This document shows positions 42,948-53,738 of a stretch of 64,000 nt of DNA, one piece after another. Both the position numbers and the translations under genes were made by a program. Below the pieces are notes generated by a model that worked only from the letters and a program-made list of their open reading frames with translations, did not search any database and had not been told where the DNA came from. The stretch is from CAZLMW01 sp964560875 (GTDB lineage Bacteria; Myxococcota_A; UBA9042), in NCBI GenBank assembly GCA_964560875.1, contig CAZLMW010000030.1, positions 10,116 to 74,115 of the forward strand, read 5' to 3'. The number at the start of each line of letters is the position of its first letter. The first letter of the stretch is position 1.

Positions 42948-44506
42948 CGCAGCACCTCCAAGGCCGCGACAACCGTCTTGGCGCCGGTGACTTTGGCCAG
43001 GTACTCGGTCGTGGCGACGTCGATGAGATCAAGCACCAGGCCGGGCCCCATGCCGAAGACGATGAGGCCGAGGCCGAGCACCCACAGCGCGACCCATTCA
43101 GGGCCCTTCGGATCGGAGAGATCCGTCCATTTTTCGTCGGGTTCGCCGCCCCAGAAGATCATCTTCGTCGCGCGCAACACGTAGATCGCCGTTACCCACG
43201 CGCCGAGCAGGCCCACGACGGCCCACCAGGGCGATTGGCTCTCCCACGCGCCGAGGAAAACCAGCCACTCCGCCACAAACCCAGCCAGCGCCGGCAGGCC
43301 CAAAGAGCTCAAGCATCCGATCGTGAAGAACGCGGCGACAAACGGCATCTTGTGCGCGAACCCGCCGAAATCGGGGATCCACCGGCTGTGTGCCCGCTCG
43401 TAGACGAGTCCCACCAGCGCAAAGAACAGCCCCGTCATCAGCCCGTGCGCGAACATCTGGTAGACCGCGCCGTTCCAGCCGTTCACGGTCATCGTCGCGG
43501 CGCCGAGCATGACGACGCCCATGTGGGACACCGAGCTGTAGGCGATGATGTACTTCAGGTCCCGCTGCGCCATCGCGCACAGGGCGCCGTACAGGATGTT
43601 GATGCAGGCGACCGTACCGACCACCCAGGCCCACTCGCGCGCGCCCTCGGGCAGCAACATCATACCCACGCGCATGACGCCAAACGCGCCTAGCTTCATC
43701 AGGACGCCGGCGTGAAGCATCGAAACCGCGGTCGGCGCGGCGGCGTGACCATCGGGTGACCAGGTGTGAAACGGCCACAAACCGGCGAGCGTGCCAAAGC
43801 CGATCCACAGCGCGGGGAACGCCCACATCGCGGTCGTGTACGAGAAGTTGTGCGCTTCGAGGTGGCGCATGTCGAACGATGCGCCGCCCGCTTCCCAGTA
43901 CATCGCCATCATCGCCGCGACGATGAGCCCCGAGCCGATGAGCAGCATCAGGGTCAGCTTCATCGCGGCGTACTCTTTGCCGCCGATATCGAGGAGCTTC
44001 CAGACGAATCGGAATGGGCCGGCATCCGCGACCTTGCCAGGCGATCCCCAGATGCCGATGAGCAGGTACATCGGGAGCACCGCGATCTCGTAGAAGAGGA
44101 AGAAGACGAAGAGATCCAGCGACACGAAGACGCCGTACACGCCGGTCACGAGCACGAGCAGCATCACGTAGAAGTCGCGCGCCCGGCGCTCAACCGTCCA
44201 CGACGCAAACGACCCACCAAAGATGATGAGCCCGGTCAGCAGCAGCAGGCTCGTGCCCCAGCCGTCGACGCCAAGCGTGACGTTGATCCCCATTTCCGGC
44301 AGCAGCTCGTAGGTGGTCACCATCTGGATGCCACCGGCCTGGATGTCGTAGCTGAACGCCACCGCGATCGCACCGAGCAGCGACACGAACGCACCGGCCA
44401 CACCGATCGGGCGAATGATCGCCGGCTTGTCCGTGAACAGCATCAAGGCAGCGGCCACAAAGGGCGCGGCGACCGTGATCTCCAGCAGCGGGAGGCTCTG
44501 CAACAT
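42944..44506 (-). CDS. nuoM: NADH-quinone oxidoreductase subunit M
   Basis: A 520-residue antiporter-like membrane subunit from the ATG at 44506; the frame stays open to 44575 but that part is not conserved. Diagnostic stretches: 'FFLFYEIAVLPMYLLIGIWG' (essential Glu), 'LWPFHTWSPDGHAAAPTAVSMLHAGVLMKLGAFG' region with the Lys and His residues, 'DLKYIIAYSSVSHMG' and 'LGLPALAGFVAEWLVFLGAW'. Nothing is missing. The 166-base gap to nuoL is the widest inside the nuoHIJKLMN block. Confidence 0.97.
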   Translation of the reverse strand: MLQSLPLLEITVAAPFVAAALMLFTDKPAIIRPIGVAGAFVSLLGAIAVAFSYDIQAGGIQMVTTYELLPEMGINVTLGVDGWGTSLLLLTGLIIFGGSFASWTVERRARDFYVMLLVLVTGVYGVFVSLDLFVFFLFYEIAVLPMYLLIGIWGSPGKVADAGPFRFVWKLLDIGGKEYAAMKLTLMLLIGSGLIVAAMMAMYWEAGGASFDMRHLEAHNFSYTTAMWAFPALWIGFGTLAGLWPFHTWSPDGHAAAPTAVSMLHAGVLMKLGAFGVMRVGMMLLPEGAREWAWVVGTVACINILYGALCAMAQRDLKYIIAYSSVSHMGVVMLGAATMTVNGWNGAVYQMFAHGLMTGLFFALVGLVYERAHSRWIPDFGGFAHKMPFVAAFFTIGCLSSLGLPALAGFVAEWLVFLGAWESQSPWWAVVGLLGAWVTAIYVLRATKMIFWGGEPDEKWTDLSDPKGPEWVALWVLGLGLIVFGMGPGLVLDLIDVATTEYLAKVTGAKTVVAALEVLR

Positions 44507-44672
44507 GCTAGATGGTCCCGGCGAGAGTGATGTGCCGGCTGGGGCGGCGAGGTGCAAGGAAGGTGCGTTCTGCAATCCGCAGGACTGGCAGCGTCAATTC
44601 AAGGACTTGGAGGGCGCGCATGCCGCCGTCAGATCGCCGTTTCAGGTGGTGCATCATCGGAGCCGGGAGCAT

Positions 44673-46507
<1,835 letters not shown>

Positions 46508-46508
<1 letters not shown>

Positions 46509-46810
46509 CAACCGGACATCTCCGCAGCTTCGTCCACCTCGACGGCTTTGTGCGCGCGGTAGAGCAGGATGATGATCGCGAGCCCAACGGCCACTTCGGC
46601 GACCGTTAGAGCGATGGTGAACAGCGCGAAGACCTGCCCAGCGACGCCGCCCCAGTGGTTGGAAAAGGCGACAAGGTTGATGTTGACGGCGTTGGCCATC
46701 AGCTCGACCGCCACCAGCAGACCGATCGCGTTCTTGCGCGACAGGACGCCGTACACACCCAACGCAAAGAGCGCCGCGGACACCAGCAAGACGGCGGGCA
46801 GACCGATCAT
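46508..46810 (-). CDS. nuoK: NADH-quinone oxidoreductase subunit K
   Basis: A 100-residue subunit with three membrane helices, exactly the family length. Both conserved membrane Glu residues of the proton path are present in 'LLVAVELMANAVN' and 'LTVAEVAVGLAII'. Its ATG overlaps the nuoJ stop by four bases and its stop overlaps nuoL. Confidence 0.96.
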
Positions 46811-47295
46811 GGGTCTTTCCTCCGCGCGACGACGATGGCGCCCAACATCGCTGCCAGCAGCAGGATCGAAAGCGCCTCGAAGGCCAGCAGGTGGGTGGTC
46901 AGAAAGCTCAAGCCGATCTGTTTGGCGGTCACGAACTCGCCGGCCGCATCGCCACGGGGTGCTCCCTGCCACAGCGCCGTCGCCATCAAGCCAAATGTGG
47001 CGAGGGCTCCGACCGCGGCGGGGATTCGTCGGTGCGACGCGTTGGTGATGCCCGTATCCGTGCCCTGCTCGGTCAACATGACGCCGAACAGCATCAGCGT
47101 GATCACGCCGCCGGTGTAGAGGATGATCTGGATCGCCGCGAGGAAGCTCGCGTCCAAGAACGCGTAGAGGGCGGCTGTGGCGACGAGCGAGATCGCCAAC
47201 CACAACACCGAGTGCACGAGGTTGCGGCTGCTCACGGCCTGGAAACCCGAGCCGAGCAAACACGCAGCGATAATGGCAAACGCGAATTGCGCCAT
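46807..47295 (-). CDS. nuoJ: NADH-quinone oxidoreductase subunit J
   Basis: A 162-residue membrane subunit with five helices and the conserved helix-3 region 'FLAAIQIILYTGGVITLMLFG' that contains the pi-bulge Tyr. Start ATG overlaps the nuoI stop codon by one base (TGATG). Confidence 0.95.
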   Translation of the reverse strand: MAQFAFAIIAACLLGSGFQAVSSRNLVHSVLWLAISLVATAALYAFLDASFLAAIQIILYTGGVITLMLFGVMLTEQGTDTGITNASHRRIPAAVGALATFGLMATALWQGAPRGDAAGEFVTAKQIGLSFLTTHLLAFEALSILLLAAMLGAIVVARRKDP

Positions 47296-48203
47296 CAGGT
47301 CGTTGCCCCGTTGGCGGCGGCTTCGTCGCGCACGGCCTGAGCTGCGGCCTCACCGATGGCTTCGGCCTCTTCATCGCTCTTGCCGGCAGCGAGCGCTTCT
47401 TTCTTGGCGAACCGTTTGGCGTTGCGGATCTCGCGCTGCAGCTTGCGTTTAGCGCGGATGGCGGCTTTCTCGGCGTCTTCTTCCGCGGGAGCAGCCGGTT
47501 CTTTCGCGGGAACACCCGGCGCGGGGGCCGAACTTTCAGGGCCTTTTGCGGCGTCACCTTTGTCGGAGCTCGCTGTCTCGGCGTCTTTCGCAGCCTCCGC
47601 CGCTTTCTGCGCCGCCATTTCGGCCTTCTTGGCAGCCGCCTCCGCGAGCTTGGCTTCCTTGGCCGCTTGCTGCTCGGGAGACAGGCGGTTGGGATCTTGC
47701 ATGTCGACCAGCTTGGTACCGGTCGCCCAACTCACCGGCTTGGCGGTCTCGTTGGCGTACAGCTTGTCCATCGTCATCACGAGGTCTTCGCGGAAAAACC
47801 CAGGCTGCGTCGCCTCCTGGCACATGACGATGGCGTCGACGGGACAGACCTGGACGCACAGCTCGCAGAAGATGCAGGCGTTCATATCGAGGGTGAAATC
47901 CTCAAGGAAGCCGCGGTTCTTGCCGGTGACGTTCGACGGCGCCTTTGGGCCCTTGGTGACCGTGATGATGTCCGATGGGCAGATCAGCGCGCACTTGCTG
48001 CAGGCGATGCAGAGCTCTTCCGGCTCGTCGATCGCGTTGCCCTGGTGGTCGTGCTTGGACGGGTCATGGAGCAGCGCAAACGAGTTGCGGTAGCGGGCGC
48101 CGCGATCTTTGATCTCGCGCCCGAAGTGCTCGGTAATGACCGGTCGGAACAGGTTCTTGGCGGTGATCGCCATCGCCTTGGCGGCGTAGATGAAGTGCTT
48201 CAC
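47295..48203 (-). CDS. nuoI: NADH-quinone oxidoreductase subunit I with a long charged C-terminal extension
   Basis: A 302-residue protein starting at GTG 48203, which overlaps the nuoH stop (GTGA). Residues 1-170 are a normal NuoI: two ferredoxin motifs 'CIACSKCALICP' (Cys65, 68, 71, 75) and 'CIFCELCVQVCP' (Cys110, 113, 116, 120) bind the N6a and N6b 4Fe-4S clusters. Typical NuoI proteins end near 160-180; here about 130 more residues follow, Ala/Lys/Glu-rich and probably a coiled coil or helix bundle on the cytoplasmic side. Since nuoEFG are absent from the cluster, the extension could dock a different electron-input partner; that is an inference. Confidence 0.93.
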   Translation of the reverse strand: MKHFIYAAKAMAITAKNLFRPVITEHFGREIKDRGARYRNSFALLHDPSKHDHQGNAIDEPEELCIACSKCALICPSDIITVTKGPKAPSNVTGKNRGFLEDFTLDMNACIFCELCVQVCPVDAIVMCQEATQPGFFREDLVMTMDKLYANETAKPVSWATGTKLVDMQDPNRLSPEQQAAKEAKLAEAAAKKAEMAAQKAAEAAKDAETASSDKGDAAKGPESSAPAPGVPAKEPAAPAEEDAEKAAIRAKRKLQREIRNAKRFAKKEALAAGKSDEEAEAIGEAAAQAVRDEAAANGATT

Positions 48204-49210
48204 CCGGCACCTCCCGCGCCCCAGTACCAGCCGAAGTGGCTCATGGCGGCGGCCGCGCAAACGCACAGCAAGGAGATCGGGACCAGGTAATACCAGCACA
48301 GGCGCATCAGCTGGTCGGCGCGGAACCGAACGAGGCTCCAGCGGATCCAGAAGATGAACAGGAACAGCGCGATCGTCTTGAGCGCCATCCAATGCAGCCC
48401 GGGCAGAAACGGTCCATCCCAGCCGCCGAGGAACAGCGCGGACGCCACCGCCGAGGCGATCAGCGTGTGCACGTACTCGGTCATCGGGAAGAGGCCGTAC
48501 ATCATCGCCGTGTATTCGACCGAGACGCCAGCGATGAGCTCGGATTCCGCTTCGGGGATGTCGAACGGGATGCGGTTGGCCTCGGCGAGGCTCGCGAGGA
48601 AGAAGATCACAAAAGCGATCGCGCCGGGCCCAAGCGGCGACCACAGCACCCACCCATGGTCGATCTGCCAGCGCACGATTTCGCTGATCGACAGGGACTC
48701 AGCCATGACCACAGGGACCATCGCCGCGAGCAGCATCGGGACCTCGTAGCTGATGCCCTGGGCGGCCGCGCGCATCCCGCCGAAGAGGGCGTACTTGTTG
48801 TTCGAAGCCCAGCCGGCGATCCAGACCGGGAAGAGCATCAAGCCGGCGAACGCCATGACCCACAGCAGCCCGATGTCGAGGTCAGCGATGAGCACCGATT
48901 CGTCGAACGGGATCACCGCGATGGCGGCGATCGTGAAAAACAGCGTCAACGGTGGCGCGAGGGCGAAGAGCACCGGGTCAGCGCCGCGCGGAATGATGAT
49001 CTCTTTGCGGAGCAGCTTGATGGCGTCAGCAAGCGGCTGAAGCAGTCCGACCGGGCCCACAAATTCGGGACCGATGCGGTTTTGCATGCGGCCGGCGAAT
49101 CGGCGCTCGAACCAGATCGACCACGCGCTCACGGTCATGAACACCGTGACGATCACGATCCCGTAGAAAAGCCCGCGCGCCCAGACGTGTTCGGTGAGGA
49201 ATTCGAGCAT
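48200..49210 (-). CDS. nuoH: NADH-quinone oxidoreductase subunit H
   Basis: A 336-residue membrane subunit starting at the ATG at 49210; twelve residues of open frame upstream are not conserved. It shows the quinone-chamber loop 'WFERRFAGRMQNRIGPEFVG', 'GWASNNKYALFGGMRAAAQGISYEVP' region and 'LAEANRIPFDIPEAESELIAG', followed by 'SVEYTAMMYGLF', all hallmark sequences with the acidic residues of the E-channel. Eight or so membrane helices. It follows a 137-base gap after the unknown membrane-protein gene. Confidence 0.97.
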   Translation of the reverse strand: MLEFLTEHVWARGLFYGIVIVTVFMTVSAWSIWFERRFAGRMQNRIGPEFVGPVGLLQPLADAIKLLRKEIIIPRGADPVLFALAPPLTLFFTIAAIAVIPFDESVLIADLDIGLLWVMAFAGLMLFPVWIAGWASNNKYALFGGMRAAAQGISYEVPMLLAAMVPVVMAESLSISEIVRWQIDHGWVLWSPLGPGAIAFVIFFLASLAEANRIPFDIPEAESELIAGVSVEYTAMMYGLFPMTEYVHTLIASAVASALFLGGWDGPFLPGLHWMALKTIALFLFIFWIRWSLVRFRADQLMRLCWYYLVPISLLCVCAAAAMSHFGWYWGAGGAG

Positions 49211-49347
49211 GAAGCGCAGGCGGATGCCGGGTTCGCAGCGAGCCAAGGGCGGCTGACGCGCGGGCGGTTTAGCCGGAAACGCGGCGGACGTAAAGGCGGA
49301 TCGGCCGACGATTGCGGGTTGATTTGAGAATGCCGGTCGCGAGGCGA

Positions 49348-50868
49348 TCAGCTGCCGACGATGCGCTTTTCCACGTCGGCGTATTCGGTGAGCGAGACGT
49401 GATCGCGCTCGGTCGAGAATGCGAGGTGTTTGGACTGCTCATCAGCGCCCACGACGAAAGCAGCCTGGGCTCTGCGACCGTCGATCTCGGCGCGCAGCTG
49501 GTCGAGGTTGACCACGAGGTCGTGTTCCTCGTGCAGATCTACGTCGCCGCCGATGTCGCGCATGGTGGCTTCAAAGAGCGGCCGGATCTTGTCGGCATCG
49601 AGCATCTCCTCGGCGTCCTCTGCCGCGTTGGCCAGGGCAGCGAGGCGGCGGATCGGCAGCGTCGAGGTGTCGTCGTCGAGAATCGACCGCTTGAAGATCG
49701 CGCGGAAGAGGCGCTTGCGGATGTTGTGTTCGTGTTGCTCGCTGTTCTTGCGCGACACCCACAATGAGCGCACGGCAGGGATCGCAAAGAACAGGCCGAA
49801 GATCACGGATGGCACCACACCAAGCAGGCCGAGCAATCCGCCGGCCACGCCGAACTCGACCGTCATGAACAGGGAGCAAACCAGGTTGAAGCCGGCGAGC
49901 GCCGCAATGAGTATGTTTTTGCCGACGGTGTTGCCCGTGACCTCGTAGGGCGCCTCGTATTCGTCCCAGTACCAGATGATCGGCTCGTCGTGTTCGGTGC
50001 TCGTCGACCGCTGGAGCTCGGGAAACCGCGCGATCAACGCGCCGTCATCGGTGATGTCCGTCTCGCCTTCGAACTCGGCAACGAAGCGCGCGAAAAGGGT
50101 CTCGGACTCGTCGCGCGTCAAGCCGGAAAGCGCCTGCACATCGGCGATCGACAGGGCACCGCCACGTTCGCGGACGAACGATGCCAGCTCGCGGGTCTGA
50201 GCCCGGTCATCGGGTCGCACGCGTTCGGGGCCAAGCACGAAGTCGTACACACTGGCCACGAACCCCTTGGGGTGTTCTTCGAGCTCTTGGTGCTTCTTGC
50301 TCCGCGATTTCGGGGCGGGTTTGCCCTTGCGCAGGCGCATCACCGGCTTCTTGGGTTCGTAGTGCCTGTGTTTGTAGCCGTGGCGGTCCTCGGCGACATA
50401 GGTGATGGCTTGGGCGGTGTGGAAATCGAAGATCGCGATGAACACATGCCCGACCAGCCGGAACGCGCCCTCGGCGGGGCCTTCATCTTCGGAGGCGGCG
50501 GACGCAGCTAGTGCGGCGGCGAGGATCAACACGACGAAAGTGATGGTGTACGCGACGAGGACGACCGCGAGCGAAGCCTTGTAAACCCACGAGAAGATCT
50601 TCCACGACCATTTGCCGATCGACTTGACGATGTCCCGCCAGGTCCTCTTGGTGAGCGACACGAGTTTGCGCCCGAAGTCGTAGGCGAGCGTGCCGTCTTC
50701 ATGCACCTCGAGGTGGCACTCGTAGCGCAGCATCAGGTCGTAGAGCGACGCCTTGGCGTTGGCGACGTCCAGCCCGGCCCCAGCGGCCACATCACCCTCG
50801 GTCACCGTTCCGCCGGCCTTCTCGAGGAATGCCAGGACGCGCTCAGTGGCTTGGGGGTCAGCTTTCAT
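49348..50868 (-). CDS. Twin winged-helix membrane protein of unknown function inside the nuo operon
   Basis: A 506-residue protein I cannot assign. It looks like an internal duplication: residues 5-65 and 224-285 are similar winged-helix-like units ('LAFLEKAGGTVTEGDVAAGAGL' region against 'ASFVRERGGALSIADVQALSGL' region), each followed by a membrane part (about 97-124; about 318-338 and 342-365). Between them is a basic stretch rich in His, Lys and Arg (160-195). The C-terminal 130 residues are acidic and probably cytoplasmic. It sits between nuoD (28-base gap) and nuoH, exactly where nuoE-F-G normally lie, and is co-directional, so a role in assembly or regulation of complex I is an attractive guess. 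Confidence 0.75.
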   Translation of the reverse strand: MKADPQATERVLAFLEKAGGTVTEGDVAAGAGLDVANAKASLYDLMLRYECHLEVHEDGTLAYDFGRKLVSLTKRTWRDIVKSIGKWSWKIFSWVYKASLAVVLVAYTITFVVLILAAALAASAASEDEGPAEGAFRLVGHVFIAIFDFHTAQAITYVAEDRHGYKHRHYEPKKPVMRLRKGKPAPKSRSKKHQELEEHPKGFVASVYDFVLGPERVRPDDRAQTRELASFVRERGGALSIADVQALSGLTRDESETLFARFVAEFEGETDITDDGALIARFPELQRSTSTEHDEPIIWYWDEYEAPYEVTGNTVGKNILIAALAGFNLVCSLFMTVEFGVAGGLLGLLGVVPSVIFGLFFAIPAVRSLWVSRKNSEQHEHNIRKRLFRAIFKRSILDDDTSTLPIRRLAALANAAEDAEEMLDADKIRPLFEATMRDIGGDVDLHEEHDLVVNLDQLRAEIDGRRAQAAFVVGADEQSKHLAFSTERDHVSLTEYADVEKRIVGS

Positions 50869-50896
50869 GTTCTGTGGGAAGTGAAGAAGCGGTCGA

Positions 50897-52126
50897 TCAG
50901 CGGTCGACTTCGCCCATCACCGGGTCGAGCGAGCCAAGAATCGCGATGGCGTCGCTCAAGTTGTTGCCCGGCAACAGGTACGGGATGCATTGCAGGGCGT
51001 GCAGGCTCGGAGGCCGGATCTTGAGGCGGTAGGGCATCGTCGGTTTGCCGCCGGGACCACCTGCGATGAGGTAGTGGCCGAGCTCGCCCCGCGGGCCTTC
51101 GACGCCGACATAGACCTCTCCGGTCTTGATCTTGATGGTGGCGGGCCCAATGTTGGGTTTCGCGCCGCAAATCGGCCCTTCCGGCACACCTTCGCAGAGC
51201 TGCTTGGCCAGGCGGATGCTCTCCTTGACCTCGGCCACGCGCACCAGGAATCGCGCCTCGTTGTCGCCGGCGGTCATCACGGGAACGCGCACGTCGAGCT
51301 CGTCGTAGCAGTGGTAAGGCGCGTCGCGACGCAGGTCCACATCGACCCCGCTGGCGCGACCGATGGGCCCGCCGAGGCCGAGTTCGAGGGCGAGGTCGCG
51401 GCTGAGCACGCCGATATGGCGGGTTCGGGCCACGAAGATCGGGTTTTCCGACATGAACCGTTCGTACTCGGGGATGCGCGATTCGATGATGGAGAGCACC
51501 TCGACCGCCCGTTTCTCCCAGCCGGTCGTGATGTCGTGACGCTGACCGCCAACGCAGCTCGTGTTGTAGTGAAAGCGGCACCCGGAAAGGTCTTCGAAGA
51601 GGTCCAGGATCATCTCGCGGTCGCGAAACGCCCACATGAACATGGAAGCGCCGCCGCCGATCGCGCCGCCGATGTCGAGCGTGAACGTGCCCATGGCGAT
51701 GAGGTGGCTGGCGACCCGCTGAATCTCGGCCAACAACGTGCGGATCCAGCGACCGCGACGCGGAACCTCGATGCCAGCGGCCGCTTCGAAGGCCATGTTG
51801 ACGGCCTGCTCGTTGATCATCGGCGAGATGTAGTCGTTCTTGTCGACGATCGGCGTGATGTTGCTGTAGGTCAGCTTTTCGCAGAGCTTTTCGACGCCGC
51901 GGTGGAGGTAGCCGGGGTAGCCGACGGCCTTGATGATGACCTCGCCGTCGAGCACCAGCTTGATGCGGAAGACGCCGTGCGTAGACGGGTGCTGCGGGCC
52001 CAGGTTGAGCACCATCAGGTCGGCATCTGCCTCGTAGTCGGTCAGATCCAGGTACGGATCGGGCCGAAACATCGGGGTCAACGCGCGGCCGGACATGCCG
52101 GGCACTTCGGGAGCATCAAGCGGCAT
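50897..52126 (-). CDS. nuoD: NADH-quinone oxidoreductase subunit D
   Basis: A 409-residue 49-kDa-type subunit that forms the quinone site with NuoB. Standard elements: 'LNLGPQHPSTHGVFRI' (quinone-binding His), 'YLHRGVEKLCE', 'RVASHLIAMGTFTLDIG', 'GIDEPEEL'-free D-only form without fused NuoC, 'GPIGRASG', 'ELGHYLIAGG' and the C-terminal 'LGSLDPVMGEVDR'. Nine bases follow the nuoC stop. Confidence 0.97.
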   Translation of the reverse strand: MPLDAPEVPGMSGRALTPMFRPDPYLDLTDYEADADLMVLNLGPQHPSTHGVFRIKLVLDGEVIIKAVGYPGYLHRGVEKLCEKLTYSNITPIVDKNDYISPMINEQAVNMAFEAAAGIEVPRRGRWIRTLLAEIQRVASHLIAMGTFTLDIGGAIGGGASMFMWAFRDREMILDLFEDLSGCRFHYNTSCVGGQRHDITTGWEKRAVEVLSIIESRIPEYERFMSENPIFVARTRHIGVLSRDLALELGLGGPIGRASGVDVDLRRDAPYHCYDELDVRVPVMTAGDNEARFLVRVAEVKESIRLAKQLCEGVPEGPICGAKPNIGPATIKIKTGEVYVGVEGPRGELGHYLIAGGPGGKPTMPYRLKIRPPSLHALQCIPYLLPGNNLSDAIAILGSLDPVMGEVDR

Positions 52127-52135
52127 CGGTCGGTC

Positions 52136-52606
52136 TCAGCGCCAGGGGTGGTGGGGGGTGTCGATCGCGTAGTCGCGACGCAGCGGGTGGCCTTCCCAGT
52201 CGTCGGGCATCATCAAGCGACGCAGGTCGGGGTGGTTCGCGAACGTCACACCGACGAGGTCGTATTGCTCGCGTTCTTGCCAATCGGCGCCGGCAAAAAG
52301 GCTGACCAGGCTGTCGATCGGCTGGCCGACGTCGAGCTTGACCTTCCACGAAAACGAAAGCGCCGCGCCCTTGACGGGTTTGCGCAGCACCGTCGCGACC
52401 TGGAAGTGCTCGGGGACGGGTTCGGGGACCTTGCGGCTCTTCTTTTGCTCGGTGAAATGCGTCGCGATAACGGACACGTACAGGCCGTAGCCGGACGTCT
52501 TGAGCAGCGTGGCGAGGGCGAAGTGCTTGTCGGCCGGCACCGTCATGCCGAAGTCGCTGACGTCCGCGACGTCGATGCCAAGCAATGGCGCGATGGCTTC
52601 GTTCAT
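52136..52606 (-). CDS. nuoC: NADH-quinone oxidoreductase subunit C
   Basis: A 156-residue 30-kDa-type subunit with the signature 'ADWQEREQYDLVGVTFANHPDLRRLMMPDDWEGHPLRRDY' region near the C-terminus. The start overlaps the nuoB stop by four bases. Separate nuoC and nuoD genes, unlike the fused form of enterobacteria. Confidence 0.96.
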   Translation of the reverse strand: MNEAIAPLLGIDVADVSDFGMTVPADKHFALATLLKTSGYGLYVSVIATHFTEQKKSRKVPEPVPEHFQVATVLRKPVKGAALSFSWKVKLDVGQPIDSLVSLFAGADWQEREQYDLVGVTFANHPDLRRLMMPDDWEGHPLRRDYAIDTPHHPWR

Positions 52607-53355
52607 GCGTCGCTCCCTGCCGCAGGACTCTCGCCGTTGTGCTGGCCGATCGAAAGCGTTTGGGGGGCCAACATGCGACCGGTGGGATCGTCGTTGTCGC
52701 GCATTTCGTTGCCGTCCAAGCCGAGGCTGCGGGCGCGGTCCAATTGCACGCTCGACAACAGCGGATCGCGATCTTCGTCACCGACGCGCCCGATCTCCGG
52801 GCGGATCATCTTGTCGCGTTCAGGCCGTGTTTCGGGCGGCGACCACTTGCCTTCCCGCTGCAGGTGGATCTTGTCTTGCAGGCGCATCAGGCCGCGCATC
52901 AGCTCCTGCGGATTGGGCGGGCAACCGGGCACGTACACGTCGACGGGCACAACCGTATCGATGCCGGGGATGACCGAGTAGATGTCGCGATAGAAGTCGC
53001 CGCTGATCGCGCAGGAGCCCATGGCCAGGCACCATTTCGGCTCAGGCATCTGGTCCCAGAGCTTCTTGACGCGTGGCGCCATCTTCACCGTGATGGTTCC
53101 GGCGACGACCATGACGTCGCCCTGCCGGGGACTGCCGCGAACGATCGTGCCCATGCGGTCGACATCGACACGGGCAGCGGCGGCCGCCATGAACTCGATT
53201 CCGCAACAGCTCGTCGCCATCGGGAAGATCCACAGCGCGTTGGATGTGCCCCAATCGAGGAGCCGTTCGATGCTGCCGACCGCCACGTCGAGTCCGGGAA
53301 CCGACAGCAGCTTGTCGAGAAACGGGTTTTCGTAGGTGCGGGTGTCGTCGCTCAC
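52603..53355 (-). CDS. nuoB: NADH-quinone oxidoreductase subunit B with C-terminal extension
   Basis: A 250-residue protein starting at GTG 53355, overlapping the nuoA stop (GTGA). It carries the N2-cluster ligands: tandem Cys in 'ATSCCGIEFM', 'GSCAISGDFY' and 'VPGCPPNP'. Family members usually end near 160-190 residues; here about 70 extra residues, rich in Asp, Glu and Arg, follow and are not part of the conserved fold. N2 passes electrons to quinone at the interface with NuoD. Confidence 0.96.
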   Translation of the reverse strand: MSDDTRTYENPFLDKLLSVPGLDVAVGSIERLLDWGTSNALWIFPMATSCCGIEFMAAAAARVDVDRMGTIVRGSPRQGDVMVVAGTITVKMAPRVKKLWDQMPEPKWCLAMGSCAISGDFYRDIYSVIPGIDTVVPVDVYVPGCPPNPQELMRGLMRLQDKIHLQREGKWSPPETRPERDKMIRPEIGRVGDEDRDPLLSSVQLDRARSLGLDGNEMRDNDDPTGRMLAPQTLSIGQHNGESPAAGSDA

Positions 53356-53714
53356 TGCCACTTGAGGGCCCCCTTCCGAAGCGCGTAGAGCCATCCGAGC
53401 ATCAGGATCGCCAGGAAGATGAACATCTCGACGATGGCGAGCGTGCCCACGTCACGGATATTGAGCGCCCAGGGCAACAAGAACGCGGCCTCTGCGTCAA
53501 ACAGCACGAAAACAAGCGCGACCAGGTAGTAGCGGGGGTGAAATCGAATCCACGCCTCGCCGTCGGGTTCCTCGCCGCATTCGTAGGTGTCGCGCTTGGC
53601 TTCGCTGGACGATTTGGCCTTCACGCGCAGCAGCAAACCGCCGATCAGCATCGACGACGAGACCACCGCTGAGAGCAGCAGGAAGATGACGGCGGGGGTC
53701 CACTGTTCGGCCAT
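53352..53714 (-). CDS. nuoA: NADH-quinone oxidoreductase subunit A
   Basis: A 120-residue membrane subunit with three helices and the conserved loop 'DTYECGEEPDGEAWIRF' containing the Cys that is exposed in the deactive form, followed by 'YYLVALVFVLFDAEAAFLLPWA'. GGAG lies six bases upstream of the ATG at 53714. It starts 24 bases after dapB, so the nuo operon may be read through from the aminotransferase-dapB promoter. Confidence 0.96.
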   Translation of the reverse strand: MAEQWTPAVIFLLLSAVVSSSMLIGGLLLRVKAKSSSEAKRDTYECGEEPDGEAWIRFHPRYYLVALVFVLFDAEAAFLLPWALNIRDVGTLAIVEMFIFLAILMLGWLYALRKGALKWQ

Positions 53715-53738
53715 CGTTGCTCCGTCGTGTCCGTTGCT

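Noticed and set aside
50990..52981. 663-codon open frame on the plus strand
   Set aside because: Antisense to nuoD and nuoC, which are unmistakable.
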